A DNA stretch of 64,000 nucleotides from Crocinitomicaceae bacterium (GCA_018402525.1 JAGYIR010000014.1:1-64000); one strand, 5' to 3'. Positions 1-8,026 are shown, counted from the stretch's first letter. Notes: generated by a model not told the origin, from the sequence alone. Made by a program: numbers and translations.

Positions 1-43
1 TCATTAATTACAAACAATAACACTTTAAACAAATTTATCTATC

Positions 44-769
44 ATGAAAACTATTAGCTATCTTATTTTGTTAACTACATTGATTTCGAGTTGCGGTTTT
101 ATTAGAACTCAACCAAAAAAAATATTGGCTCAGTCAATGACTTCGCAGCCTTACGATGTGGTTATTGTCCCTGGCCATCCGTATTTTGGTGAAACATGGA
201 GTACGACAATGAATTACCGATTGACCTGGTCTGCATATCTCTATAAAAATGGATTAGCGAAAAACTTTATTTTCTCTGGGGGCTCAGTCTACTCGGAATA
301 CGTAGAGGCCAAAATAATGGCGAAATATGCCGTTGAATTAGGTATTCCTGCAGAAAATATTTTCTTAGACACAAATGCCGAACACAGTACTGAAAACGTG
401 TATTATTCTTATCTCATAGCAAAGGAAAATGGATTTGACCGGATAGCTTTAGCCACAGATCCTTTCCAGAATAAGTCATTACGCGGATTCATTAAGAATC
501 ATCAATTACCCATCGATCAATTACCTGCTGTTTTTGACACCTTAGGTATGCCTTCGAAAAAAGAACCGCTTATCAATCCATCATCTTCCATTGATCCAAA
601 TTTTGTTTCTATCAAGGAAAGAGAGAGTTTCTTCCAACGCATGTCTGGAACCCTTGGTAAAAATATTGTTTGGCACGAAGAAGACCTGCCAAATGATAGA
701 TTAGTTCAGAAATATAGTAAACAGGAAAGACTCATACGATCTTCTTTTACTGTTCAAAATCTAGAATAG
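44..769 (+). CDS. DUF218 (YdcF/SanA/ElyC-like) lipoprotein
   Basis: Predicted envelope lipoprotein of the DUF218 family. A short hydrophobic signal ends in a lipobox-like ISSC at residues 14-17, so the mature protein should be lipid-anchored. The DUF218 core follows, with VVIVPGHP near residue 40, FIFSGG near residue 76, and the EHSTENVYYS stretch near residue 113 typical of the family. Family members act at the envelope (ElyC and SanA are linked to peptidoglycan or envelope integrity), but the biochemical reaction is not established. It is the first visible gene of a co-directional cluster and lies 45 nt before the peroxidase gene. The cluster may begin before the window. The family is clear; the role is not. 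Confidence 0.8.
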   Translation: MKTISYLILLTTLISSCGFIRTQPKKILAQSMTSQPYDVVIVPGHPYFGETWSTTMNYRLTWSAYLYKNGLAKNFIFSGGSVYSEYVEAKIMAKYAVELGIPAENIFLDTNAEHSTENVYYSYLIAKENGFDRIALATDPFQNKSLRGFIKNHQLPIDQLPAVFDTLGMPSKKEPLINPSSSIDPNFVSIKERESFFQRMSGTLGKNIVWHEEDLPNDRLVQKYSKQERLIRSSFTVQNLE

Positions 770-814
770 AGTTACACGAGTGATTCATTAATCGAGTTTT
801 AATATATACAAATC

Positions 815-1354
815 ATGGGGGTTTTTGATTTATTTACGTTGGGTAAAGTTCCGATTATTAAGGAGGTGAAAAAGCCGTTGACAAGCATTTACACCAATAC
901 AATTAACTTACTGGACGGAACAGAAATTTCGCTCTCTAAATTTAAGGGTAAAAAAATATTGTTTGTGAATGTAGCATCAAAGTGTGGGTTTACCAATCAA
1001 TATAGCGAGCTGGAACAACTCTATAGACAAAAAAATGATCAACTGACTATAATAGGATTTCCATGCAATCAATTTGGCTACCAAGAAAAGGGTTCATCCT
1101 CTGATATAAGAAATTTCTGCAGTATTAATTATGGAGTGACATTTCCCATTACCGAGAAAATTGAAGTAAAGGGGAAGAACCAACATCCTATATATACATG
1201 GCTCACAAGTCGAACCCAGAATGCAGTCGCAGACTCGCATGTAAAATGGAATTTTCAGAAATATTTAATGAACGAGCGAGGCGAATTACAAGCTATTTTT
1301 TCATCGAAAACAACTCCACTCTCAGAAGAAATTATCAACGCAATTAATCTATAG
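815..1354 (+). CDS. Glutathione peroxidase-family thiol peroxidase
   Basis: Reduces hydrogen peroxide or lipid hydroperoxides using thiols. The catalytic motif ASKCGFT carries Cys57 instead of selenocysteine. The family Gln lies in GFPCNQFG and the Trp in KWNFQKYL, completing the usual Cys/Gln/Trp site. At 179 aa it is about 20 residues longer than typical bacterial members because of an N-terminal extension (residues 1-22). Cys-type bacterial enzymes generally use thioredoxin as reductant; this organism also appears to make bacillithiol (bshA at 13259). Only 4 nt separate it from the next small gene, so co-transcription is likely. Functional call is confident; the physiological reductant is inferred. 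Confidence 0.93.
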   Translation: MGVFDLFTLGKVPIIKEVKKPLTSIYTNTINLLDGTEISLSKFKGKKILFVNVASKCGFTNQYSELEQLYRQKNDQLTIIGFPCNQFGYQEKGSSSDIRNFCSINYGVTFPITEKIEVKGKNQHPIYTWLTSRTQNAVADSHVKWNFQKYLMNERGELQAIFSSKTTPLSEEIINAINL

Positions 1355-1358
1355 TAGT

Positions 1359-1532
1359 ATGAATTTTTTTAAACGTAAATCGAAATTAGAAAAACTTAGG
1401 CTTGAATACGAAAAGAAAATGGAAGCATCATTTCATTTATCTAAAATAAATCGCAAAGCGAGTGATCAACTAATTCAAGAAGCCGAAAATATTCTCGAGC
1501 AAATGAAGAAGGAGGATGAAAGTAAAACGTAA
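1359..1532 (+). CDS. Small Lacal_2735-family (DUF6435-type) protein, 57 aa
   Basis: A 57-codon gene beginning 4 nt after the peroxidase stop and ending 11 nt before the SRPBCC gene. The product begins MNFFKRKSKLEKL and contains the HLSKINRKASDQ stretch in the middle, which I recognise from the short Bacteroidetes family named after Lacal_2735. It is highly charged, probably helical or coiled-coil, with no signal peptide and no cysteines. Function is unknown. Its position between two recognised genes in a tight cluster, and its match to a known family, make it very likely real despite its size. Confidence 0.78.
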   Translation: MNFFKRKSKLEKLRLEYEKKMEASFHLSKINRKASDQLIQEAENILEQMKKEDESKT

Positions 1533-1543
1533 ATTTTACCATT

Positions 1544-2023
1544 ATGAAAATTAAAAAATTAGCTGGAGTCTACCTCCTAGAAACGTCGCAGCAGATTGAA
1601 GCACCACTTGAAGAAGTCTGGTCCTTTTTCTCTAAACCATCTAATTTACAAAATATTACTCCTGAAAACTTAAGTTTTTCAATACTAAGTGCAACGAATA
1701 ACGACATGCAAGAAGGTGACATCATAAGCTATCAATTGAAAATTTTCCCGTTTATCAAGTCGACCTGGGTCACCGAAATAAAGTCAGTTACTAAGTTACG
1801 GCAATTTGTAGATGAGCAAAGAATTGGACCGTATAAAATTTGGCACCACAGACATACATTTACTTCTACTGAAAGTGGAACGTTGATGACTGATGAAATC
1901 CACTTCGCTCCTCCTTTTAAGTTCCTCTCATCAATTCTAGTAAACTACTTAATCAAACCGCGACTTATTGAAATATTCACCCATCGAAAAATTGTGGTTG
2001 ATGACATTTTTAACTCAAAATAA
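1544..2023 (+). CDS. SRPBCC (START-like) ligand-binding protein
   Basis: A 159-aa protein of the SRPBCC/polyketide-cyclase-like fold. The N-terminal pattern (beta strand, then APLEEVWSFFSKPSNLQNITP) is characteristic: the helix with VWxFF and the NLxxITP segment are common in Bacteroidetes members of this family. The C-terminal long helix (residues 125-155) would close the hydrophobic cavity. No catalytic residues can be inferred; the family binds lipids or small hydrophobic ligands. It sits in the six-gene cluster, 11 nt after the small Lacal_2735-type gene and 21 nt before the CIA30 gene. Confidence 0.8.
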   Translation: MKIKKLAGVYLLETSQQIEAPLEEVWSFFSKPSNLQNITPENLSFSILSATNNDMQEGDIISYQLKIFPFIKSTWVTEIKSVTKLRQFVDEQRIGPYKIWHHRHTFTSTESGTLMTDEIHFAPPFKFLSSILVNYLIKPRLIEIFTHRKIVVDDIFNSK

Positions 2024-2044
2024 CATTTAAACGACTTAAAACAT

Positions 2045-2590
2045 ATGAGATATTTATTCCTTACAGCCTTAATCAGCTTCAGCTTTAACAATCCAAAACC
2101 TAACATTGACGCAATGATCTATGATTTTAATGCATCTTCCAAACGAAATGATTGGAAAGTTGTAAATGATGATGTAATGGGAGGAATCTCTAATTCAACC
2201 ATCGAGATAAACAGTGAAGGACACGGTCTTTTTACCGGTGAAGTTTCTACCGAAAATAATGGTGGTTTTGCTTCAGTTCGACACCAATTTGACACGAAAA
2301 TTGGGAAGAAAACAAAAATTTCAATGCGTTTGAAAGGTGATTCTAAATCATACCAACTAAGAATCAAATCTAAATTGAGCGACTACTATTCGTATGTCCA
2401 TGATTTTCAAACCACCGATAATTGGGAGACAATAGAAATAAATCTTCAAGACATGTACCCTAGTTTTAGAGGAAGGAAGCTAGATATGAACAACTTCAAT
2501 AGCCCATCTATTCAAGAGATTTCAATTTTAATTGGAAACAAAGTAGATGAATCTTTTAAACTACTTATTGATAAAATAGAACTAATTTAA
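2045..2590 (+). CDS. CIA30-family protein (NADH:ubiquinone oxidoreductase intermediate-associated-like)
   Basis: A 181-aa single-domain CIA30 protein (galactose-binding-like beta fold). The signature is the stretch around residues 36-50 (WKVVNDDVMGGISNS) followed by the FTGEVSTENNGGFAS strand. Residues 1-17 are mildly hydrophobic and may be a signal peptide. In mitochondria the family name comes from complex I assembly, but bacterial members are widespread and their role is not defined, so a complex I role should not be assumed. It lies within the stress-type cluster between the SRPBCC and SDR/DUF2867 genes. Confidence 0.85.
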   Translation: MRYLFLTALISFSFNNPKPNIDAMIYDFNASSKRNDWKVVNDDVMGGISNSTIEINSEGHGLFTGEVSTENNGGFASVRHQFDTKIGKKTKISMRLKGDSKSYQLRIKSKLSDYYSYVHDFQTTDNWETIEINLQDMYPSFRGRKLDMNNFNSPSIQEISILIGNKVDESFKLLIDKIELI

Positions 2591-2616
2591 CCTCCATTCA
2601 CTTAATTACTTGGATC

Positions 2617-4041
2617 ATGAAAATTCTACTGACAGGAGCAACGGGTTACATTGGCAAACGTCTTCTTCCTGTTTTAATCGAGCAAGGGCACCACGTTGTT
2701 TGCTGTGTCAGAGATCGAAGCAGATTTAATCCAAGTAAATCATTGCTAAACAATATTTCCGTTGTTGAAGTTGACCTTTTAGATCCAACTACGCTTCACA
2801 ATATTCCATCGGATATAGACGTAGCCTATTATTTAGTTCACTCTATGTCTTCAGCCAAGAACTACAAATCACTCGAACAAGAATCAGCGATTAATTTTCG
2901 ACAATCACTAGAAGAAACACGAGTAAAACAAGTTATTTATCTAAGTGGAATTGTAAATGAAACCACCCTTTCGGAACACCTTTTATCTAGAAAGAATGTT
3001 GAGTTAGAATTAGAGAAAGGCAACTATCATTTTACGTGTTTAAGGGCTGGAATAATTATTGGTTCAGGGAGTGCATCATTTGAAATAATCCGTGATCTTG
3101 TTGAAAAACTTCCAGTAATGATTACACCAAAGTGGTTACTGACGAGGTGCCAACCTATTGGTGTATCCGGCGTGATTTCTTTTTTGCATAAATCGATGCT
3201 CAATAAACAAACATTTGATAGAAACTTCGATATCGGCTGCGATGATATTCTAACGTACAAAGAAATGCTTTTGGAATTTGCACAAGTTCGAAAATTAAAC
3301 CGCAAAATTTGGACCGTGCCAGTTATGACTCCAAAATTGTCTTCCTATTGGCTCTACTTTGTGACATCCACTTCATATAAGCTGGCTTCATCATTGGTAA
3401 GTAGCATGAAGGTAGAAGTTGTTTGTCGAAACAATGAGCTCAATAAAATACTCAATATTCAACCATTATCCTACAGAGAATCTCTAAAAAGAGCTTTTAA
3501 AAAAATAGAAGCAAATGAAATTTTATCTAGCTGGAAAGACGCTCATGAAAGCAGTGGATTAAAAATCAATATCTCCGATTTCATTGAAGTACCAGTTTAT
3601 GGTTGCTTTCAAGATCAACGTACCAAATTAGTTTCAAATCGAGAAGTAAGCATTGATAAAATTTGGAGTATAGGAGGACAAAACGGTTGGTATTATGCTA
3701 ACTGGATGTGGGTAATGCGAGGATTCATCGATAAAATGGTCGGTGGAGTTGGGTTGCGGCGCGGAAGAACAAATCAAACCACTATTTCTATTGGTGACTC
3801 ATTGGACTTTTGGCGGGTTCTTTACTCAAATAAAGAGGAGGGTAGATTATTGCTGTTCGCTGAAATGAAGCTGCCCGGAGAAGCGTGGCTCGAATTCAAA
3901 ATAGATGCTAATAACATCATTACGCAAACAGCAACTTTTCGCCCTAGGGGATTAAAAGGAAGACTTTATTGGTATTCTGTGCTTCCCTTTCATGGTTTCA
4001 TTTTTAAAGGAATGATGAACAAAATAGTAACTGCAAAATAA
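2617..4041 (+). CDS. SDR-type NAD(P)-binding protein with C-terminal DUF2867
   Basis: Two-domain protein of 474 aa. Residues 1-230 form an atypical short-chain dehydrogenase/NmrA-like Rossmann domain with the nucleotide-binding GATGYIGKRLLP motif at residues 7-18. Residues 320-474 match DUF2867, a START-like domain, with the W..GGQNGWYYANWMW segment and the PRGLKGRLYWY ending typical of the family. The substrate is unknown. It is the last gene of the six-gene cluster and is followed by 306 nt without a convincing gene. In several bacteria this architecture is found beside cryptochrome or photolyase genes; none is visible here, but the window starts inside the cluster. Confidence 0.85.
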   Translation: MKILLTGATGYIGKRLLPVLIEQGHHVVCCVRDRSRFNPSKSLLNNISVVEVDLLDPTTLHNIPSDIDVAYYLVHSMSSAKNYKSLEQESAINFRQSLEETRVKQVIYLSGIVNETTLSEHLLSRKNVELELEKGNYHFTCLRAGIIIGSGSASFEIIRDLVEKLPVMITPKWLLTRCQPIGVSGVISFLHKSMLNKQTFDRNFDIGCDDILTYKEMLLEFAQVRKLNRKIWTVPVMTPKLSSYWLYFVTSTSYKLASSLVSSMKVEVVCRNNELNKILNIQPLSYRESLKRAFKKIEANEILSSWKDAHESSGLKINISDFIEVPVYGCFQDQRTKLVSNREVSIDKIWSIGGQNGWYYANWMWVMRGFIDKMVGGVGLRRGRTNQTTISIGDSLDFWRVLYSNKEEGRLLLFAEMKLPGEAWLEFKIDANNIITQTATFRPRGLKGRLYWYSVLPFHGFIFKGMMNKIVTAK

Positions 4042-4347
4042 ATTAATATATACTTAGCAAAAAATATGTGTCGTTGACAGAAGATCAGCTGCAGAAAATA
4101 ACCATTTCTACAATTACAAGAAAAATAATATGCAAAAGCTGGTGATAGAGCATGGCTTTTTCCATATATTTCGGCACTAGAGCGTGGTTGTGGTAACAAC
4201 AATTTTATGGCAATTATGATCTAGCGGCAAAGAAAGCGAACAGAATAAAGAAAAATAAGAGTAAATTATTGGTGGGAAACCCTTTATATCGGACGCTCGC
4301 GTCAAACAGTAAAACGTTCGCTATTATTTTTAAACCAATATAAAGTA
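4042..4347. other. Intergenic stretch with no recognisable gene
   Basis: About 306 nt between the SDR/DUF2867 gene and the glycosyltransferase gene. A stretch of about 50 sense codons (roughly 4198-4344, + strand, ending at a TAA) reads without a stop and has a plausible residue mix (NYDLAAKK, NPLYRTLAS), but it has no start codon at its upstream end and no family I recognise. It may be a decayed gene end or simply noncoding. I see no clear promoter or terminator. Confidence 0.3.
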
Positions 4348-5835
4348 GTGATAACACTGGTCTTTTTTACTGACGTACAAATTTTGATCTTAGTAACAAG
4401 CTTAGTCATTCTAATTGGCTCTACAGTTATTTTTCATCTGGACAAAGCAAAGACAGCATTAACCTTTTTATTCATTGGGGCTATTGGACTTGGTTTTTTT
4501 ATTGCCAGCCTAGATAATTTCTTAGTCCTGTGGGACGAGCAATACCACGCCTTGGTGGCAAAGAACATGCTTCAAAACCCATTAAAACCTACACTCTACT
4601 CCACACCATTGCTTGACTATGATCACAAAAATTGGGCGGGAAATCACATATGGTTACACAAACAACCTCTTTTTCTTTGGCAAATTGCATTGAGTTTAAA
4701 AGCATTTGGAATCAACGCACTTGCCGTTCGAATTCCAAGTATAATCTTACATGCCATAGCTGCTCTGATGGTGTATCGCATTGGGAAAATTTCCTATAAT
4801 GCACGGGTTGGATTTTATGGAGCATTGTTTTTTTCCGTCGCTTACCATTTGCTCGAACTCGTAGCTGGAAAATACGCAACGGACCACAATGACACTTCCT
4901 TCATGTTTTACGTAACGGCAAGCTTTTGGGCGTGGTTCGAGTATAAAAACTCTCAAAAACGCTACTGGTTAGTGCTGATTGGTATTTTTTCAGGTGGAGC
5001 AGTCCTTGTTAAATGGCTTGTCGGTTTGTTGATCTATGCTGTCTGGGGAATTACCCTGGGAGTAACTGACAAAAAAAAATGGCTGCAGATTAAATCATAC
5101 TTCCCGCTACTGACTTCATTTGCTATTTCCTTGGTTGTTTTCATCCCATGGCAGCTCTATATCTTATTTAAATACCCTGCGGAAGCAGCACACGAATTTC
5201 AATTAAACACGGATCACTTTTTTAACGTCATAGAAGGTCATGATGGTGACATTTGGTTCCATTTCAATGCAATTAGTGATATCTACGGGGCTGGGGATGC
5301 TGTTCCTTTTTTATTGTTGATTGGTCTTTTCCTGTACCTTAAAAATGCGACCACAACAGTATACCGCGTCGCTATCTTGTCTGCAGTCATTATTACCTAT
5401 GGCTTCTATTCAATGGCCGCAACTAAGATGATTTCCTTTTGTATCATCGTTGCTCCTTTTGGATTTCTTGCCTTGGGGGCGCTCACTGACTGGTTACTGA
5501 GTTTACTATTCGTAAAAGTAAAATCAAGGAAATTAGAAATGGTTTTCAGATCTATGGCGGTGCTCGGTTTGTGCTTTTTCTTGCTCAATTTATCTAAGAT
5601 CCAACAATACCATACCGACTGGAAACCTATGGACAACAACAATAGAAATGCAGAATATGAACAAATGGCTGTCATTGAGAAACTCAACAACACGCTGAAG
5701 GAAGGCAATTATGCTGTTTTTAACGCCAACAAAAGATTTGGTGGTCATATTTCCATTATGTTTTACACCAATTGCATAGCTTACGATGTTATACCCTCCT
5801 TAGCAGAAATAAACGATGTCAAAATGCAATCCTAG
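4348..5835 (+). CDS. GT39/ArnT-like membrane glycosyltransferase, interrupted near its C-terminus by in-frame TAG
   Basis: Polytopic inner-membrane transferase of the dolichyl-phosphate-mannose mannosyltransferase (PMT/ArnT, GT39) type, which moves sugars from a polyprenyl-phosphate donor to an envelope acceptor. It has about ten hydrophobic segments and the acidic motif LWDEQYHALVAKNML near residue 60 in the first periplasmic loop, typical of the catalytic site. The start is GTG at 4348, directly after an in-frame TAG, so nothing further upstream is possible. The frame stops at TAG 5833-5835, but the same frame continues for 24 sense codons to TAA at 5908-5910 (KVVVIDTGNLPNFI...), which resembles the normal C-terminal strand of such proteins. 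The original gene therefore probably ran to 5910. Whether the shortened product is active is unknown. Confidence 0.8.
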   Translation: MITLVFFTDVQILILVTSLVILIGSTVIFHLDKAKTALTFLFIGAIGLGFFIASLDNFLVLWDEQYHALVAKNMLQNPLKPTLYSTPLLDYDHKNWAGNHIWLHKQPLFLWQIALSLKAFGINALAVRIPSIILHAIAALMVYRIGKISYNARVGFYGALFFSVAYHLLELVAGKYATDHNDTSFMFYVTASFWAWFEYKNSQKRYWLVLIGIFSGGAVLVKWLVGLLIYAVWGITLGVTDKKKWLQIKSYFPLLTSFAISLVVFIPWQLYILFKYPAEAAHEFQLNTDHFFNVIEGHDGDIWFHFNAISDIYGAGDAVPFLLLIGLFLYLKNATTTVYRVAILSAVIITYGFYSMAATKMISFCIIVAPFGFLALGALTDWLLSLLFVKVKSRKLEMVFRSMAVLGLCFFLLNLSKIQQYHTDWKPMDNNNRNAEYEQMAVIEKLNNTLKEGNYAVFNANKRFGGHISIMFYTNCIAYDVIPSLAEINDVKMQS

Positions 5836-5910
5836 AAAGTGGTTGTAATAGATACTGGGAACCTACCAAACTTTATTCTCGAAGACAACGATATTATCAA
5901 GATAAAATAA
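5836..5910 (+). pseudogene. Readthrough tail of the glycosyltransferase gene (24 codons after the amber)
   Basis: This is the in-frame continuation past the TAG at 5833-5835. It encodes a beta-strand-like hydrophobic run (KVVVIDTGNLP) and then an acidic/basic end (LEDNDIIKIK) and terminates at TAA 5908-5910. The composition and phrasing look like a coding end rather than random sequence. It is either a recently lost C-terminus, a sequencing error at one base, or a readthrough extension. Confidence 0.55.
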
Positions 5911-5965
5911 CGTCAAAAAGGCATTGTAGTTGCATCCATTCACCGATTTGCGCAGGTTCTTACTA

Positions 5966-7009
5966 CTATAACTCAGCCAACCACTTCATCGTATCGACTC
6001 CATCTGCATAATCATTCAAATCAGGTGATTGTGCCTTGCCGAAAGGAGTATAATCCCTCCCAACTACGACTTGAATCTTTTCTTTGTGCAGATCGATGTA
6101 GTCACTCACCTGTGCTTTAGTTTCATAAAAATGATAATTCACCATAGCTAGTGGCGAAAACAACTCTTCGGTTTCACGAATTAAGACGAAATTATTGTCC
6201 AACAATTCAATCTTATTCATCAAATAAACCGCCTTGTTGTAATCGTAGTTGTTGCCGTACTTGTTGTTGTTGATTACATTTGAAAATGAGAAAACTCCTT
6301 CGAAAAATCGCGATATTTCAAACCCTTTTGGAAAGAGAACATGCGATACATTCCGACAACCTAGTCCAAAATAGCTAAAGATGTCCGTTCCAAGGCGTTC
6401 AATCTCCTCCTTTGTCTCTTCACCGGTTAACACTGCCAACGAAGTTCGGTTTCCTCTAAAAATGTGTGGATATTTCCCGAAATATTGTTCAAAGTACTTC
6501 AAAGAATTATCACTTCCAGTTGCAATAACCGCCTCCATGTGCTCAATTCGCCCTGTGGTGAGAACAATGCGTTCTTTCAATGCTGGAACAAATGTGACTA
6601 AATGCTCGACCAATGCTGGCAATAAGGTTTTGTCGTCCGAGCTCAGTTTACAAACGGCTGTATGTCCAGAAATTAGCACACACAAGAAATCGTGAAATCC
6701 AACCAAGGGAATATTTCCCGCCATGACGAGCGCAACTGATTTTGGATTGTTGGTATAGACGTATTGTTTTGACCAATCAGACAAGTGCTCTTCGATTAAC
6801 ATATTTCCAAGAGCTGATAAACTCTGACGCACATTCTCGGCTGTAAACCATCCATTAAAAGCAATTTGTCGATCTACCAACGTCTGAAGTGCTCCGTATT
6901 CTTCCTTGGTCACTCCACTTCCAAACCCTTGCCATTTGCTGTTCTCCCCAACGGAGGTCATCAATCGACCCAATTGAACAAATCCTTGTATTATCTCCTC
7001 CTGTTTCAC
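5966..7009 (-). CDS. LuxC-type acyl-CoA reductase
   Basis: About 347 aa, a LuxC-family (PF05893-like) acyl-CoA/acyl-protein reductase related to aldehyde dehydrogenases. Recognisable segments are NIPLVGFHDFLCVLISGH (nucleotide-binding region, about residue 95 on), KLSSDD, IATGSDNSLKYFEQYFG and the RGNRTSLAVL stretch. The Cys in GLGCRNVSH is the likely catalytic nucleophile. I chose GTG at 7009 because a -7 promoter box (7021..7014) lies just upstream and the next in-frame candidate (TTG 7036) lies upstream of that box. It is divergent from a dicluster ferredoxin gene, a pairing I associate with flavobacteria and consistent with an electron-transfer link. The physiological acyl substrate is unknown. 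Confidence 0.85.
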   Translation of the reverse strand: MKQEEIIQGFVQLGRLMTSVGENSKWQGFGSGVTKEEYGALQTLVDRQIAFNGWFTAENVRQSLSALGNMLIEEHLSDWSKQYVYTNNPKSVALVMAGNIPLVGFHDFLCVLISGHTAVCKLSSDDKTLLPALVEHLVTFVPALKERIVLTTGRIEHMEAVIATGSDNSLKYFEQYFGKYPHIFRGNRTSLAVLTGEETKEEIERLGTDIFSYFGLGCRNVSHVLFPKGFEISRFFEGVFSFSNVINNNKYGNNYDYNKAVYLMNKIELLDNNFVLIRETEELFSPLAMVNYHFYETKAQVSDYIDLHKEKIQVVVGRDYTPFGKAQSPDLNDYADGVDTMKWLAEL

Positions 7010-7013
7010 GGTG

Positions 7014-7021
7014 CAAAAATA
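7014..7021 (-). promoter_or_regulatory. -7 promoter box of the acyl-CoA reductase gene
   Basis: TATTTTTG on the minus strand matches the Bacteroidetes -7 consensus TAnnTTTG and ends 4 nt before the GTG start, so the transcript would have almost no leader. I see no good TTG at the expected upstream spacing. Confidence 0.55.
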
Positions 7022-7095
7022 GGCTGTTTGTAGCAAAAACCTACTTTAGACTTGATTTTTTAATTGGAACATTCGTACAAGTAAAACTAGCTCCG

Positions 7096-7103
7096 TATAT
7101 TTG
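7096..7103 (+). promoter_or_regulatory. -7 promoter box of the ferredoxin gene
   Basis: TATATTTG matches TAnnTTTG exactly and lies 20 nt before the ATG at 7124. A TTCG about 20 nt upstream is a one-mismatch -33 element. Confidence 0.65.
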
Positions 7104-7123
7104 CACCATCAAACAATGAGAAA

Positions 7124-7471
7124 ATGGCGATAATTATAACAGACGAGTGTATTAATTGTGGAGCATGCGAACCGGAATGCCCAAACAATGCGATCTACGA
7201 AGGAGGAGCAGAATGGCGTTATTCAGATGGCACCTCATTGGCTGGTATGATTACAACGTTGAATGGCGATGACGTTGTTGCAGACGACGCGCACGAACCC
7301 GTTGACATGGATATTTACTACATCGTTACAGACAAGTGTACAGAATGTGTTGGTTTCCATGATGAGCCACAATGCGCTGCCGTTTGTCCGGTCGACTGTT
7401 GCGTTGATGATCCAGATTTTCGCGAATCAGATGATGAGCTATTAGCGAAAAAAGATTTTATGCACCTCTAA
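7124..7471 (+). CDS. 4Fe-4S dicluster ferredoxin
   Basis: A 115-aa low-potential electron carrier with two [4Fe-4S] motifs: Cys9-x2-Cys12-x2-Cys15-x3-Cys19-Pro, and a second set in the CTECVGF...[10 protein letters not shown] region. About 45 acidic residues separate them, longer than in minimal clostridial ferredoxins and typical of YfhL-like proteins in Bacteroidetes. It is divergently transcribed from the LuxC-type reductase and may supply or accept electrons for an acyl-reducing or anabolic pathway. The assignment as ferredoxin is certain; the partner is inferred from position. Confidence 0.93.
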   Translation: MAIIITDECINCGACEPECPNNAIYEGGAEWRYSDGTSLAGMITTLNGDDVVADDAHEPVDMDIYYIVTDKCTECVGFHDEPQCAAVCPVDCCVDDPDFRESDDELLAKKDFMHL

Positions 7472-7490
7472 GGTAGTACTGTAGAGTTGT

Positions 7491-7552
7491 GAGTTTAGAA
7501 TTTAGAGTCAAGAGTACACTCTAAACTCTTAACTCTTAACTCTAAACTCTTA
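7491..7552. repeat. Low-complexity inverted/direct repeat (gagtttaga / tctaaactc)
   Basis: A 62-nt stretch built from GAGTTTAGA and its complement. ACTCTAAACTCTTA occurs twice (7518-7531 and 7539-7552), and GAGTTTAGA at 7491-7499 can pair with TCTAAACTC at 7520-7528 or 7541-7549. It begins 20 nt after the ferredoxin stop and might form the 3' hairpin of that transcript, but it has no following U-run. Confidence 0.6.
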
Positions 7553-7609
7553 AAGAACATGCGCATTCATCTATTATCCCTTTTTCATCAAATTTATATC
7601 CATCTACCA

Positions 7610-7639
7610 TTGTAGAAAAGAATAATCCTATTACTTTTG
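7610..7639 (+). promoter_or_regulatory. Promoter of the SRP RNA gene
   Basis: Textbook Bacteroidetes promoter: TTG at 7610-7612, 19-nt spacer, TACTTTTG at 7632-7639. Transcription would begin within a few nucleotides of the first base-paired residues of the SRP RNA at 7645. Confidence 0.8.
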
Positions 7640-7644
7640 CAGCT

Positions 7645-7742
7645 GGGGTAAGTCTTGTACGACCAGCTCCCTCTGAATCCTCCAGGTCGGGAACGAAGCA
7701 AAGGTAAGAGGTTGTAGCGGTGCGATATGAGTAGCTTACCCC
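7645..7742 (+). ncRNA. ffs: Signal recognition particle RNA (small bacterial type)
   Basis: About 98 nt. The ends GGGGTAAG (7645-7652) and CTTACCCC (7735-7742) pair to close the hairpin. The conserved apical domain is present: CCAGGTC (7682-7688), the GGGAAC tetraloop region, then GAAGCAAAGG, which is the Ffh-binding core of 4.5S RNA. It lacks an Alu domain. A strong promoter precedes it and a T-run (7744-7752) follows. The product binds Ffh for co-translational targeting of inner-membrane proteins. Confidence 0.88.
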
Positions 7743-7752
7743 TCTTTTTTTT
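7735..7752 (+). terminator. Terminator of the SRP RNA gene
   Basis: The closing stem of the RNA is followed directly by a T-rich run (CTCTTTTTTTT), as in an intrinsic terminator. Confidence 0.65.
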
Positions 7753-7910
7753 CTAAATCCTCAAGAATTTGTGGAATACCTTTCGACTTGCCAAACCTGG
7801 TGACAGAACTTGCTGCCGATAAGTTTAAGCTATCGATGAAAGACTTTTTATTACCTTCCTCCTAGTTATTCACTCTTTTTCATTCATCAACCTAACACAA
7901 ATTACACTTC

Positions 7911-7947
7911 TTTAACACATTTAACCCTCAAGTTAGTTTGTGTTAAA
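7911..7947. repeat. Inverted repeat TTTAACACA / TGTGTTAAA
   Basis: A perfect 9-bp inverted repeat (7911-7919 and 7939-7947) with a 19-nt interval, about 80 nt before the delta-60 gene. It could be an operator or a hairpin. The rest of 7753-8026 shows no gene and only a one-mismatch -7 box (GATATTTG). Confidence 0.35.
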
Positions 7948-8026
7948 TCCCGTGCAGAAAGTGTTACATCTTTGATTAAGATCGCCTGATATTTGCCTCA
8001 GTTTTAAACCTATAAAAAACAAATTT

